From: Deltaproteobacteria bacterium
Lineage (GTDB): Bacteria > Myxococcota_C > UBA6777
NCBI GenBank assembly: GCA_006226375.1
Contig: SBHC01000025.1
Span: 62,001 to 126,000 of the forward strand
Reading direction: 5' to 3'
DNA length: 64,000 nucleotides
Under the pieces are notes generated by a model. That model was not told the DNA's origin and ran no database searches. It was given only the letters and a program-made list of their open reading frames with translations. A program made the position numbers and the translations under genes. Below, in pieces: positions 31,328-41,114 of this stretch. The first letter of the stretch is position 1. Every line of letters starts with the position of its first letter.

Positions 31328-34300
31328 TCACGAGGCGAGGTGTAGCTCCAATCGACGCTGGTTTCGTACGCTTGGGATACGCAAACACAACGTACGAAGA
31401 GCCTGGGTTGCCAAGTCTTTGTCCTGAGCCTTTTGCCGAACTCTCCACAAGCTCTCCAGCAACAAGGTTTTGGACGCAAGAGGGAGAGCTTCCGTTGTTA
31501 GATGTTGCTCCAACATTTCAATCGCTTCGTCACGACGTCCGTCGTGAGCCACAATCTGTGCGAGCAAGGCCACAGCCCGGAAAGTGTACACCGAATGTTC
31601 CAGCTCTTTGGCTCCTGCCATCGCTTCTTGGTTGGTCGCTCGAGCAGCCTCCACCTCGCCTTGCTCCCAAAGCAACTCAGCATACAACAATAGCGCCATC
31701 ACCAACTCAATTTTGCTGTTGTACTCTCGGAGAAGGGCCGTCCCTTCCTGGAGCAAAGACAGAGCCTCTTCCATGTCACCCGAGTAGACCTTAAGCTCCC
31801 CAAGCATAGCCAGAACACGACCCTCTTCAACTTTGTGTTGATGCTTCCTGTTGTGCTCTAGGCTGTGACGGATATGCTCCTCTGCCTCAGCAAAGCGGCC
31901 CATGTCACGCAAGATTTGCCCCAGGTTGGCTCGCATCATCCCAGCCTTCCCAAACGAGCCCAAAGCTTCGTACCCTTCGATCGTTTGACGTAGGCACTGC
32001 ACCGCAAGATGGAACCGTCCTTCGTGCCAGTGCATAATCCCAACGTTCGCATTGGCCGTAAGTTCATTGATTTGCAAGCCCATCTCCGCAAAAATTTGGC
32101 GAGCTTCCATATAATGTTCGAGAGCTTCGCCGTTTCGCTCTTTGTGCAGCAAAATCACGCCACAGTTATTCAGGTAGCGCCCTTCATCAGCGCGAGAACG
32201 TAACTCCCGGGCCACAGAAATAGCTTGCTTTGAGCAGTCATAGGCGCGCTCAAGCTGTCCAATCTCTTTGTAACAAAAGCTCGATAGGTTGAGTTTTTTG
32301 GCGACTCCAGCTTGGAAGTTATGCAGACGATCCAATGACAACCCATCCTCCAGCATGTCCAACGCTTTCTCATAGTCACCAAGGAGGAAAAAGATATAGC
32401 CCAAGCGAGCAAACGCATGAGACTTTCGTTCCCAACGAGGCGAGTGCTCAGAGAGTGCGATGGAACGCTCAAAACATTCGATAGCCTCTGGATATTCGGC
32501 GAGATGAATGTGGGCTTCGCCTCTTGCGTTGTTGGCGTGAGCGGCCAGTGAAGGAGAAGACGCGGCGCTCGCGTGCAAAACATTCTCTGTTAATGTGGCG
32601 ACACGTTGAGGCTTCCCCATCTCTGACAGAAACTGGGCTTGATGAACCTGAAACAAGGATAGGTATTCATCCCGTTTCTCCGGAGGTATAGACCCTGAGG
32701 GATGCTGTTGCAGGCTCTCCACGACAGCTTCAAACAGCTCACAGCCTTCTTCCAGCAGTCCTGTGTGGGTCCAAACCAGAGCAAAGTCATCGGCTGCCTG
32801 ACTCAGACCTTCGTAGTAATGAGCTTCCATTGCAAGAATCCAGGCTTGCCGAATGTTCTCCATCTCGAGTTGGATTTGTTGCATGGCCGATGTCGAAGTT
32901 CCGCCCAAGAACTTCGATGTCTCCGTAGCCAGAAGTTCCAAGAAGAAAGAGCCATACTTCTGTTGCAAGACAGCTTCCTGACCCTGTTCCAGGCGCAATG
33001 ACTCTAAGAACTGCCGCAACAAGGCATGAAGACTGTACCGATTCTCTGGAGATCGCTGCACCAGAGCATGGTCGGTGCATCGAGCAAGCATTCGGACAGA
33101 GCACCCAGCAATGGCTCGGGCGGCCTTGAGAGAGAAGCTACCACGGAAGAGCGAGAGCTGCGCAAGCCCTTTCTGTTCTTCTGGCTTCAGCAAAGAGAGC
33201 GAGTAGTTGAGAACGTTTCGTATGCTCTGGTGTCTCTCAGGAAGGTCACCCCAATCACTTTGTAAGAAGTCGATATCACTTTGAACCTCTTCAACAATGG
33301 AGTTGACATCCATCATTCGTGTCCAGGATGCAGCCAACTCAATCGCCAAAGGAAGATACTCCACGTGCTGGCACAATGTTTCGATGGCCCGGAAGTCTTC
33401 CTCGTGCTCGATCTCAGAGCCGACCTGCTCCGCACGTTGCAAGAACAGCTGAACAGCACCTGATGGCAAAAGCCCTTTCACTACATAACGATGTTCAGAA
33501 GAAACATTCAGAGCAATACGAGATGTCACAAGAACCTTGATATATGGGGCCTTCTCCAACAACGACTGCAGGAAGCTTCGAGCAGGAAGGATATCTTCAA
33601 AGTTGTCCAACAACAACAAAAGACAGCGAGAACGCATAAAGTCGAACAGCTGCGACTCCCAATCTCCCGAAGCCTGAGGAGCAAGACCCATCTGTTGTCC
33701 TAGGGTAGCAGGAAAGCGTTCCGGCTTGTTCAGAGAGTTCAATGAGATACGAAACACGCCGTCCACGAAAGGATGACTCCCTTGCACTAGACGTCGACAG
33801 ACTTCGACAGCCAACCTCGTCTTCCCTGTACCTCCAGGCCCCATCAATGTAATCAGCCGCTTGTTGTCGCGAGACAGAAGCTCCAGTAGCTCTTGCAAGG
33901 AGGGTTCACGGCCCACAAACAAGGTCGTTTCCGCAGGAAAGTTGTGCAGAATTTCGGCGTCAGCAGGGCGCTCTCCGCCGACTTCTTCGTAGTGGATCTG
34001 GTCGTACAGTTCAACCGTTTCATCCGTGGGGTCAGCCTGAAACTCCGTTAAGAGGATCTCAACACAGGTATGGTACTGCGCCAAAGCAGCGCTGCGTTGT
34101 CCTTGCAACGCCAAAACACGCATTCGACTGCGATGGGCCCCCTCACTCCAAGGCTCCAACTCCAGCCAACGAAGGAGGAGTCGGTCGGCGGTTTCGTAGT
34201 CATGACGGACCTGATACGCCTCTACCAGATGACGCAACAAGGTGACAATGTGGGTACGAAGCGTCTCTCGTTTGTGACGAAGCCAATCGTCAAAGACAGG

Positions 34301-34762
34301 TTCTTCGCTGAGGTCAAAACCAACCAGAAGTTCTCCGCCGTACGAGTCAACGAGGGCCACCAGCTCTTCCAAGGCTGACGCGTTGGTATACAAACCCTCC
34401 CAATGTTTGGCCTCCCAATGCTCCAGAGTCGCCTCCAGCTCAACAACGTCCGAGTCGATGAGCTCTGGCGAGATCTGAACATCCTGACGGGTGACATGAA
34501 GCAGCTGTTCTGCCAGCCCCTCCTCCACCTTGTTGAGTGTTTGCTTGAGGCGATGGAGAGACTGACGTAAATTTTTCTTGGCCTCCTTGGACTCCCAGTT
34601 GGACCACAACAGCGACGCCAAAACATCCCTGCGATGGGAGCGTGGTTCCAGGCAAAGATACACCAGCAGCGCCCGGATCTTGTCTGTGGGAAAGCCCTCA
34701 ATGTCTTGTGTCCCCCATCGAATGTCCAAAGTTCCAAGAAGCTTGAGATGCAACTGCCCCAC
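31328..34762 (-). CDS. SARP/AfsR-type regulator: BTAD, NB-ARC-like ATPase, TPR array
   Basis: An 1144-residue cytoplasmic regulator. The GTG at 34762, preceded by GGAG, starts directly at LHLKLLGTLDI, the usual beginning of the winged-helix domain; a TTG ten codons upstream is the alternative. Residues 1-95 are the OmpR-like DNA-binding domain (LLWSNWESKEAKKNLRQSL), and 96-255 the bacterial transcriptional activation domain with TPRs. A P-loop ATPase follows, with Walker A GPGGTGKT (about 308) and Walker B LLLLLDNFED (about 385). From about 600 to the end come some twelve tetratricopeptide repeats with typical AxxxxxxAL helices. Such proteins couple signal sensing through TPRs to transcription activation. 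The nearest divergent target is the lipoprotein at 35134. Confidence 0.9.
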   Translation of the reverse strand: MGQLHLKLLGTLDIRWGTQDIEGFPTDKIRALLVYLCLEPRSHRRDVLASLLWSNWESKEAKKNLRQSLHRLKQTLNKVEEGLAEQLLHVTRQDVQISPELIDSDVVELEATLEHWEAKHWEGLYTNASALEELVALVDSYGGELLVGFDLSEEPVFDDWLRHKRETLRTHIVTLLRHLVEAYQVRHDYETADRLLLRWLELEPWSEGAHRSRMRVLALQGQRSAALAQYHTCVEILLTEFQADPTDETVELYDQIHYEEVGGERPADAEILHNFPAETTLFVGREPSLQELLELLSRDNKRLITLMGPGGTGKTRLAVEVCRRLVQGSHPFVDGVFRISLNSLNKPERFPATLGQQMGLAPQASGDWESQLFDFMRSRCLLLLLDNFEDILPARSFLQSLLEKAPYIKVLVTSRIALNVSSEHRYVVKGLLPSGAVQLFLQRAEQVGSEIEHEEDFRAIETLCQHVEYLPLAIELAASWTRMMDVNSIVEEVQSDIDFLQSDWGDLPERHQSIRNVLNYSLSLLKPEEQKGLAQLSLFRGSFSLKAARAIAGCSVRMLARCTDHALVQRSPENRYSLHALLRQFLESLRLEQGQEAVLQQKYGSFFLELLATETSKFLGGTSTSAMQQIQLEMENIRQAWILAMEAHYYEGLSQAADDFALVWTHTGLLEEGCELFEAVVESLQQHPSGSIPPEKRDEYLSLFQVHQAQFLSEMGKPQRVATLTENVLHASAASSPSLAAHANNARGEAHIHLAEYPEAIECFERSIALSEHSPRWERKSHAFARLGYIFFLLGDYEKALDMLEDGLSLDRLHNFQAGVAKKLNLSSFCYKEIGQLERAYDCSKQAISVARELRSRADEGRYLNNCGVILLHKERNGEALEHYMEARQIFAEMGLQINELTANANVGIMHWHEGRFHLAVQCLRQTIEGYEALGSFGKAGMMRANLGQILRDMGRFAEAEEHIRHSLEHNRKHQHKVEEGRVLAMLGELKVYSGDMEEALSLLQEGTALLREYNSKIELVMALLLYAELLWEQGEVEAARATNQEAMAGAKELEHSVYTFRAVALLAQIVAHDGRRDEAIEMLEQHLTTEALPLASKTLLLESLWRVRQKAQDKDLATQALRTLCLRIPSVRNQRRLELHLAS

Positions 34763-35133
34763 GGCTTTCTCCACGTTGTACCAAAGGATCAAATTGTACC
34801 ACTCGCAGGGTAGCGAGACCCCTCGAACCTGTCAAAGAGAAAACTTCCCCATCCCCAGCAACCTCCCACTCACTCGTCCTCCTGCCAAACTCAAACTTCA
34901 GCTCGTCTCACCTGAAATGTTGGGTCAACCCAAGGCCAGGCCCAGCGAATCACATTTCTGTGAACCACGTTCATGAAAATCTGAGGATTCGATCCATTCG
35001 ACCAACCTTGCTCCTCGGTACAAGTTCGCCTACCTATTGGGAAGAATGTCCAAAACAAGCTCGACAACAACATGGAATGGAGCTTGCTGAGAGAAGAATG
35101 AACTTCTTCGATTGGAAAGAAAAGGAAGGTTGA
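34763..35133. other. Divergent intergenic region
   Basis: A 371-base gap between the SARP-type regulator and the lipoprotein gene. Promoters for both are expected here, but I see no convincing direct repeats of the SARP-box kind and no gene. Confidence 0.35.
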
Positions 35134-36468
35134 ATGAAGACTCCTATCTATTTCGGTTTGCTCGTGTTGTTCCTATTAACAGGTTGTGCTTCTCCCAACC
35201 CTTCACCGGAAGGAGAGAACCCTGGTGAAGCGAGCTCAAGCTACGATGCCTCAGAAGGAGGAGCGGAAGAGCCGGCAACATCCGAGCCTTCCTCCCCGGA
35301 TGAACCCAACCCTACCGATTCGTCCGAAGGCCCAGACTCTTCCGAGACACCCGACGGTTCGGACCTCCAAGACGCCTCCGAGCCAACCGAAGAGCCCAAC
35401 ACTCCAGAGGTACCGGACACTCCACCTTCGGTGCAACCTCGACTGCTGGCTCTAAGCAAAGACGGTCGTGTTGCAGCGCTCCAGTTAACATCACCGTGGA
35501 AAGTCCTCAGCACAGGCGATCTCAAGCAGCCCTCTGCCAGCGCTCGATGCTTTGGAGGCCGATGCGTCATAGTACACCCTTCACCATCTGACTCTCTCAG
35601 CGTTGTGGACCCGCTAGACTTATCAAAAGCAACAACCATCAAGCTGGAGAGTGGAGCAGACCCCAGAGATGTTGCGTTTGTCGACAACAAAACCATCTTG
35701 GTTAGCCAATATGGAAAGTCCGCCTTGCTTCAACTGGACCTGGACAGTGGGAGCAAAGAGTCCATCGATCTGAGTCCTTTGGCAGATGCAGATGGTGTTC
35801 CTGAGATGTTGAGAATGGCTCACTGTGAGAAGCAGGTCTTTGTCCAGCTGCTTCGTCTCGATCACAAGACCGAAGCTCCTTCTTCGATGGGACCAGGCTT
35901 GGCAGTGATTGACCTGAACGCTCAAGGGAGCGACCGTCTTGTCGACGCTGACCCTTCGACTCCGGGAAAGCAAGCCATCAAGCTCTCTGGAAGCCCCAAC
36001 CATGATATGCCGTTGAATTGCAAGACAGGGACGCTTTACATTGCAGAGCCCAAACCTCTGATGCAAGGCGGAGGCTCGTACGAGCAAGTTGATGTGAAGA
36101 CGTTGAAGGCGAGCAAAGCCCCCATTGACCACGGCGCTCAGGTGGGTGGATTTGTCGTCGTTGAGCCCGGTATGTACTGGCTGATTACACACACAGCAAC
36201 AAGCCCTGCAGGGAACTCGTCCCACTTAAACCTGGAGGGTGTTCAAGGCACCACCACCTACAATACGTTTGCCTATGACAAAGTCGATGAGCTTGTGTTA
36301 GACCCCAGCCAAGACCTGTTGTTCTTCCCTGACAACTGTGAGACCAAGCCAACCTATCCACAATGTGCATCCGGTGTCCACGTGTTCCACGCTCGCACGG
36401 GAACACCGGCGGACAACGGAGTCATTTCGCTTGGCTTCCCTCCCATGGAATTGGCGATTTCCCGCTAA
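35134..36468 (+). CDS. Lipoprotein with acidic stalk and YVTN-like propeller
   Basis: A 444-residue lipoprotein. AAGGAAGG precedes the ATG; the lipobox is LLTGC (Cys18). Residues 20-105 are a Ser/Glu/Pro/Asp spacer. The remainder shows repeated strand patterns (RLLALSKDGRVAALQL, SLSVVDPLDLSKATTIKLESGADPRDVAFVDNKTILVS, LAVIDLNAQGSDRLVD), with the PRDVAF and GxAVID phrases typical of YVTN-type beta-propellers. Four cysteines in the second half probably pair. It has no recognised catalytic motif. It converges on the RND pump genes with only 41 bases between stops. Confidence 0.75.
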   Translation: MKTPIYFGLLVLFLLTGCASPNPSPEGENPGEASSSYDASEGGAEEPATSEPSSPDEPNPTDSSEGPDSSETPDGSDLQDASEPTEEPNTPEVPDTPPSVQPRLLALSKDGRVAALQLTSPWKVLSTGDLKQPSASARCFGGRCVIVHPSPSDSLSVVDPLDLSKATTIKLESGADPRDVAFVDNKTILVSQYGKSALLQLDLDSGSKESIDLSPLADADGVPEMLRMAHCEKQVFVQLLRLDHKTEAPSSMGPGLAVIDLNAQGSDRLVDADPSTPGKQAIKLSGSPNHDMPLNCKTGTLYIAEPKPLMQGGGSYEQVDVKTLKASKAPIDHGAQVGGFVVVEPGMYWLITHTATSPAGNSSHLNLEGVQGTTTYNTFAYDKVDELVLDPSQDLLFFPDNCETKPTYPQCASGVHVFHARTGTPADNGVISLGFPPMELAISR

Positions 36469-36509
36469 GGGAGTCGGAATGAAAAGAAGGTGGAAACGCA
36501 AGCGGTGGT

Positions 36510-39500
36510 TCAGGAGGAAAGGTTGGAGTTGGAGTTGGCTTCAGGCCAGGAGCCATGTCGGAGCCAGTGCCAGAGCCGCTTGAGGTCGTGGACGATGAGA
36601 TACAAAGATGGAACCAGCACCAGCGTAAGGAAGGTAGCAAACAACACACCAAACGCCAGAGAGATAGCCATTGGTATGAGGAACTGAGCCTGCCGGCTCT
36701 TCTCAAACAGCAAGGGAGCAAGCCCCACACAGGTGGTGAGCGTGGTCGAAAGGATCGCGCGCAAGCGACTTTGCCCCGCCTCCCACGCCGCTTGAAACTC
36801 GCTCTGTCCTCCCTCCAGGTTTCGGTTGATGGTGTCCATGTACACAAGCGAATCGTTCACCACCACACCCGAAAGCCCCACAACGCCAAACAAACTCAAG
36901 ATGGTCAAAGGAACGCCCATCATCCAGTGCCCACCGACGGCTCCAACCACTCCAAAAGGAATCATCGCCATGATAATCAACGCCTGGGCATACGACTGGA
37001 ACACAATCACAAGGATGACAAAGATCCCAAACAACGCGAGAGGAAACGCCGTCTTCATCCCCTGAAAGACTTTCTTTTGCTCCCGACCTTGCCCACCAAA
37101 CACAACCTTGACATCTGGAGCCAACTTTGCCAACTGGACCAACTCGTTGCGTTGCAAAGCCTGGACAATCTCCTGACGATTTCCGCGGGTTTCGTCAAGC
37201 TGCGCCGTGAGAGTTACGATTTGCTTGCGCTGCAAACGCCGCAAGACTTGAAGGTCGCGCGTGTAGGTCCAGGTCGCAAGAGAAGTGAGCGGCATCTCTT
37301 GGCCTTGCCCTGTCCGTATCCATAGCTTCTCCAATTGCTGAAGTTGCCGTCGCTCTTTCATCGGATAGCGAACAAACACTCGAACTTCATCGCGGTCCCG
37401 CTGCAGCCTCATCACCTCCCAACCGTACATTTTGTCCCGAAGCTGCTGAGCAATGTCTTGCAGGCTCACGCTCATGCTGTGGGCCAACGGTTTGAGCTTA
37501 AAGCGCAGCTCTCGCTTGCCAAGGGTTAAGTCATCTTCGGGGTCAGAGACTCCAGCAAAGGTGACCAAGCGCTGCTTGAGATAACGCAACGCTCGCTCCA
37601 GTTGATGACGTCCGTTCGCGAGCAGCTGCAGCTCAATCGGACGACCAACAGGAGGAGTGTCGAGGGTGGAAAAGCTGATCTGACTCACTTGTGGTACCGA
37701 GCCCACCTTGGCACGCCACATCGCTGCAATCACGCGGCTGGTGATACGCCGTTTTTCCCCAGGAACAAGCTCCAACTGCACCTCTCCGACTTCTTCACCG
37801 CTGGGCGGAGAAAACTCAGCAGAGCGCAACGTCTGCGAGCCCACACGAACCAGTGAGGCGACGAGAATCTCTTTGCCTTCCTTCTGTCGAAGCTCACGGG
37901 CTAACCCCGTTGCCTTGTGAAGGAGGCTCATCGCAACCCTGCGGGTCTCCTTTTCGGGGGTACCCGGACGAAGAATGAAGCGGGCAACCACACGATTGCC
38001 GTCCAACTCAGGAAAGAACACAAAGCGAACTTTTCCGCCTCGAAACGCACCCACACAAAGAAACGCAAGGAACAGAGAGGCAGCAAGAACAGGCCACCTG
38101 TACCGCAAAGCAACGTGAAGAACGCGGGCGTACACAACCCGATTGACCCAGAGGAAACCTCCCTCCAACACCCCACGTATCCGAGCCATCAGCCCGTCGG
38201 CGTTCTCTTTGCGATCCAACGAATGGGCCAGGTGGGCCGGGAGAATGAGAAACGATTCCAACAGGCTGATTGAAAGACACAAGATGACGACTGTGGGGAT
38301 CATATAGATGAAGGTCCCGATACGTCCTCCCATGAAGAACAAGGGGATGAAGGCCAAGATGGTGGTGCTCACCGAGGCGAAGACCGCAGGAAACACTTCC
38401 CATGTTCCTGTAACGGCAGCCTCCAAAGGAGGCGTTCCCTTCTCGATATGAGCGTACACATTCTCACTCACAACGATGGCGTCGTCCACCAAGATTCCAA
38501 TCACCAGAATCATTCCAAACATGCTGATCATGTTGATGGTGGTGCCCGTCAAATTCATGAGGATGAGCGCCCCAAGGATGGAGATGGGCAAACCAGCCGC
38601 GACCCAAAACGCGAGGCGAAGGTTCATCAACAACGCTAATGTAATCAAGACCAACAACAAGCCCTGCCACCCGTTGTTAATCAACAACATCAACCGAGCT
38701 TTGAGGTCGACGGTTTGGTCTTGGTACACCGACAGATAAGTCTTGCTTGGCAACCGCTGGCCCACAGACTTCAGGTACTCATGAACTTGCGCAGCGATCG
38801 CCAACGAGTCGCCATTCAACGACCGAAAGATGGTGAGCAAGAGTGCAGGCTTCGCGTTGAAGTAGAGAGAGTTGGGCTGGGTATCAAACGTTTCCCGTAC
38901 GGTGGCGACATCCTCCAAGTGAATGGGTGAACCACCAGCGACCGAACGAATCGGGATCCTTGCGAAAGCACGGGCCAAGTAACGCTTGCCGTACACCCGA
39001 ATCATCAAGTCTTCCCGTTTGGTTTTGATCATACCTCCAGAGAGGTCGAGGTTTGCACGTGAGACGGCTCGCCCCACGTCCGACACCTGCAAACCAAATT
39101 GTCGCAACCGCTTCTCGTCAATCTCGATGGAGATTTCGGGCTGTTTGTATCCGTCAAGTTGTACCTGGGAAACCAAAGAGAGAGCCAAAAGCTCGTCCTT
39201 CACAGTCTGCCCAAGCTGCTGCAAGGCGGCTCGTTTGATGTCGCCGTGAAGGGCGAGTTGCATCACTGGAACTCGCCGCACAATCTCAAAAGCCAGAGGA
39301 CGGTCGGCATCGCGGGGAAAGCTGGTGATTTGGTCGAGCTGATCCTTCACCTCACGTAGAACACGCTCCGGATTAACACCTCGACTTACCTCAAGACGCA
39401 GCATTCCGATGTTTTCCATCGACTCTGCTGTCAGTTGCTCAATCCCATCAATTTGCTGGATGGCCTCTTCGATCTTCAGGACGATGCCTTTTTCAATCTC

Positions 39501-39674
39501 GGTAGGTCCAGCCCCTCTGTAAGGAACTCGAACCAGAATCATATTCTGACTGGTCTCTGGAAACACTTCTTTGGGCAACGAACTGATGCTAAGAAAACCA
39601 ATCACACAGAGACTGACCATCAACAAGTTGACAACAACAGGATGTTCAACAAGCCATCGAATCAGATTGCGCAT
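36510..39674 (-). CDS. RND efflux transporter, AcrB/HAE1-type inner-membrane subunit
   Basis: A 1054-residue proton-driven transporter, near the usual family length. GGGAG lies eight bases before the ATG. The N-terminus IRWLVEHPVVVNLLMVSL and the following SISSLPKEVFPE are the first helix and porter-domain entrance. Twelve transmembrane segments are visible, with large periplasmic loops after helix 1 and helix 7. Helix 4 carries the acidic proton-relay pair (ILVDDAIVVSENV). It follows the adaptor gene by 48 bases, so the two form an operon. An outer-membrane TolC-type partner is not encoded in this window. Confidence 0.9.
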   Translation of the reverse strand: MRNLIRWLVEHPVVVNLLMVSLCVIGFLSISSLPKEVFPETSQNMILVRVPYRGAGPTEIEKGIVLKIEEAIQQIDGIEQLTAESMENIGMLRLEVSRGVNPERVLREVKDQLDQITSFPRDADRPLAFEIVRRVPVMQLALHGDIKRAALQQLGQTVKDELLALSLVSQVQLDGYKQPEISIEIDEKRLRQFGLQVSDVGRAVSRANLDLSGGMIKTKREDLMIRVYGKRYLARAFARIPIRSVAGGSPIHLEDVATVRETFDTQPNSLYFNAKPALLLTIFRSLNGDSLAIAAQVHEYLKSVGQRLPSKTYLSVYQDQTVDLKARLMLLINNGWQGLLLVLITLALLMNLRLAFWVAAGLPISILGALILMNLTGTTINMISMFGMILVIGILVDDAIVVSENVYAHIEKGTPPLEAAVTGTWEVFPAVFASVSTTILAFIPLFFMGGRIGTFIYMIPTVVILCLSISLLESFLILPAHLAHSLDRKENADGLMARIRGVLEGGFLWVNRVVYARVLHVALRYRWPVLAASLFLAFLCVGAFRGGKVRFVFFPELDGNRVVARFILRPGTPEKETRRVAMSLLHKATGLARELRQKEGKEILVASLVRVGSQTLRSAEFSPPSGEEVGEVQLELVPGEKRRITSRVIAAMWRAKVGSVPQVSQISFSTLDTPPVGRPIELQLLANGRHQLERALRYLKQRLVTFAGVSDPEDDLTLGKRELRFKLKPLAHSMSVSLQDIAQQLRDKMYGWEVMRLQRDRDEVRVFVRYPMKERRQLQQLEKLWIRTGQGQEMPLTSLATWTYTRDLQVLRRLQRKQIVTLTAQLDETRGNRQEIVQALQRNELVQLAKLAPDVKVVFGGQGREQKKVFQGMKTAFPLALFGIFVILVIVFQSYAQALIIMAMIPFGVVGAVGGHWMMGVPLTILSLFGVVGLSGVVVNDSLVYMDTINRNLEGGQSEFQAAWEAGQSRLRAILSTTLTTCVGLAPLLFEKSRQAQFLIPMAISLAFGVLFATFLTLVLVPSLYLIVHDLKRLWHWLRHGSWPEANSNSNLSS

Positions 39675-39722
39675 GGCACATACTCCCTTCCCAAGGAACG
39701 TTACAATGTCGATAGCTCGAAG

Positions 39723-40973
39723 TTATTGGTTTGTCTCTTTTTGAACAACAACGCGCATGCCAGGAACGGGTTGTAGCAAGTAGGAGGTGACCACCTCTTC
39801 CCCTTTGCTTAAGCCAGCCCCAATCACAACAGAGTCAGCGTTGCGGTGCACGACAGTGACTCGTCGAGGCTGCAAGCGTCCTTTTTCCACGACGTATACC
39901 GTGGCTCCGTACACAGCCTGACGAGGCAGCGTAATCGCTCCATGAATCCGACGGTATGGGATACGGACCTGACAATACGTGCCCGTGAGCAAAGCGCCAC
40001 CAGTCTTTGGTGATAGCTTCACACGAACCCAAAGGTCCACGGTCCGTGTTTGAGAGTCCAAGGAGCCACCGACCCGGACAACGCGCCCTTTCCAACGAAG
40101 CTTCGGGCTGCTCCCCAGAGACACCTGAACCCTAGGTAACTTGCGTAGCCACGTTGGAATGTCTTGTGGAGAGAGCAACTCGCCCTTGTCGTTGGTCCAG
40201 TTGAGCAATGTGTGTTGAGGAATCCCCACGGGGATGTCTACCGAGTCAACACTCTCCAAGGTTGCCAGAGGCTGGCCTTGTGCGGCATAACCTCCAACAT
40301 CCACCCCGCCCGAGACCACCCGAGCATTAAAAGGCGCACGGATCCGAGACCGCTGGATCTGCAAATTGGCAGATTGCATCTGGATGTAGGTCATGCTCAG
40401 AGTTTGGCGAAGCGTCTCTTGTCGCTGCTCTCGCTCTCGAATCCGCATGCGCATCTGGTCCACCGAGTTCTTGTCTACAGCGCTGTCACGCAAAAGTTGC
40501 TCGTTCCTCTGTAGCGTCAACCTGTCGAGACGAAGAGCCTTTTGTCCGAGAGCCAACTGCTTCTTCAACGAGACTTGTTGGGCCTGAAGCCGACGGAACT
40601 CCAGTGCGTAGGATTGTTGGTCCAAGCGAACCAAGAGTTGGCCTTTCTTGACAAGACGGCCAGGCTTAAAATCGGAAACGGTTGCACGCACAATGCCTGA
40701 CACTTCAGGAACCAAGCGCACTTGTTGTGTTGCAACAACCGTTCCAAACCCTTCGATGTACAGGAGCTTGGAACGAGGTTGAATGGTCAGAGTCGAAACC
40801 TGCGTGGTCAGCGCAGGGGCCTTGGTTCTTCTGGGAGGCTTTCGCTTCTTCCCCAGAAACTGCATCACCATCAAACCCACACCAAACAGAGCGACTGTAA
40901 GTACACCGCTGCGAACCCAAAAGGCGAAACGAGATGGAGCTTGAGTCTGATTCTCTTCCTGTGAAGACGCCAT
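39723..40973 (-). CDS. RND periplasmic adaptor (membrane fusion protein)
   Basis: A 416-residue protein. The start at 40973 has AGGAGAG eight bases upstream and is preferred to one seven codons earlier. A single N-terminal membrane anchor (about 20-43) is followed by the beta-barrel/lipoyl half-motif (GTVVATQQVRLVPEVSGIV, VKKGQLLVRLD). Then comes an alpha-hairpin of about 75 residues, the second lipoyl half (QRSRIRAPFNARVVSGGVDVGGYAAQGQPLATL), and a C-terminal barrel ending in GLSKGEEVVTSYLLQPVPGMRV. It is the first gene of the operon with the RND pump and connects that pump to an outer-membrane channel. Confidence 0.9.
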   Translation of the reverse strand: MASSQEENQTQAPSRFAFWVRSGVLTVALFGVGLMVMQFLGKKRKPPRRTKAPALTTQVSTLTIQPRSKLLYIEGFGTVVATQQVRLVPEVSGIVRATVSDFKPGRLVKKGQLLVRLDQQSYALEFRRLQAQQVSLKKQLALGQKALRLDRLTLQRNEQLLRDSAVDKNSVDQMRMRIREREQRQETLRQTLSMTYIQMQSANLQIQRSRIRAPFNARVVSGGVDVGGYAAQGQPLATLESVDSVDIPVGIPQHTLLNWTNDKGELLSPQDIPTWLRKLPRVQVSLGSSPKLRWKGRVVRVGGSLDSQTRTVDLWVRVKLSPKTGGALLTGTYCQVRIPYRRIHGAITLPRQAVYGATVYVVEKGRLQPRRVTVVHRNADSVVIGAGLSKGEEVVTSYLLQPVPGMRVVVQKETNQ

Positions 40974-41114
40974 GGAAACTCTCCTGCTGCTCACATTGCA
41001 TCCAGATCAACCACCGCTCAACAAATCCAATCGCCCCTAGCGAAGAAGATGCCAACATTCGAACAATCACAATCTCCTTCGTTACCTGCCATTTCCTTCT
41101 TATCCAGAGGATAC

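Noticed and set aside
34974-35000. GGATTCGATCC, resembling a tRNA T-loop
   Set aside because: There is no D-arm, anticodon arm or acceptor pairing nearby; it is a chance match.
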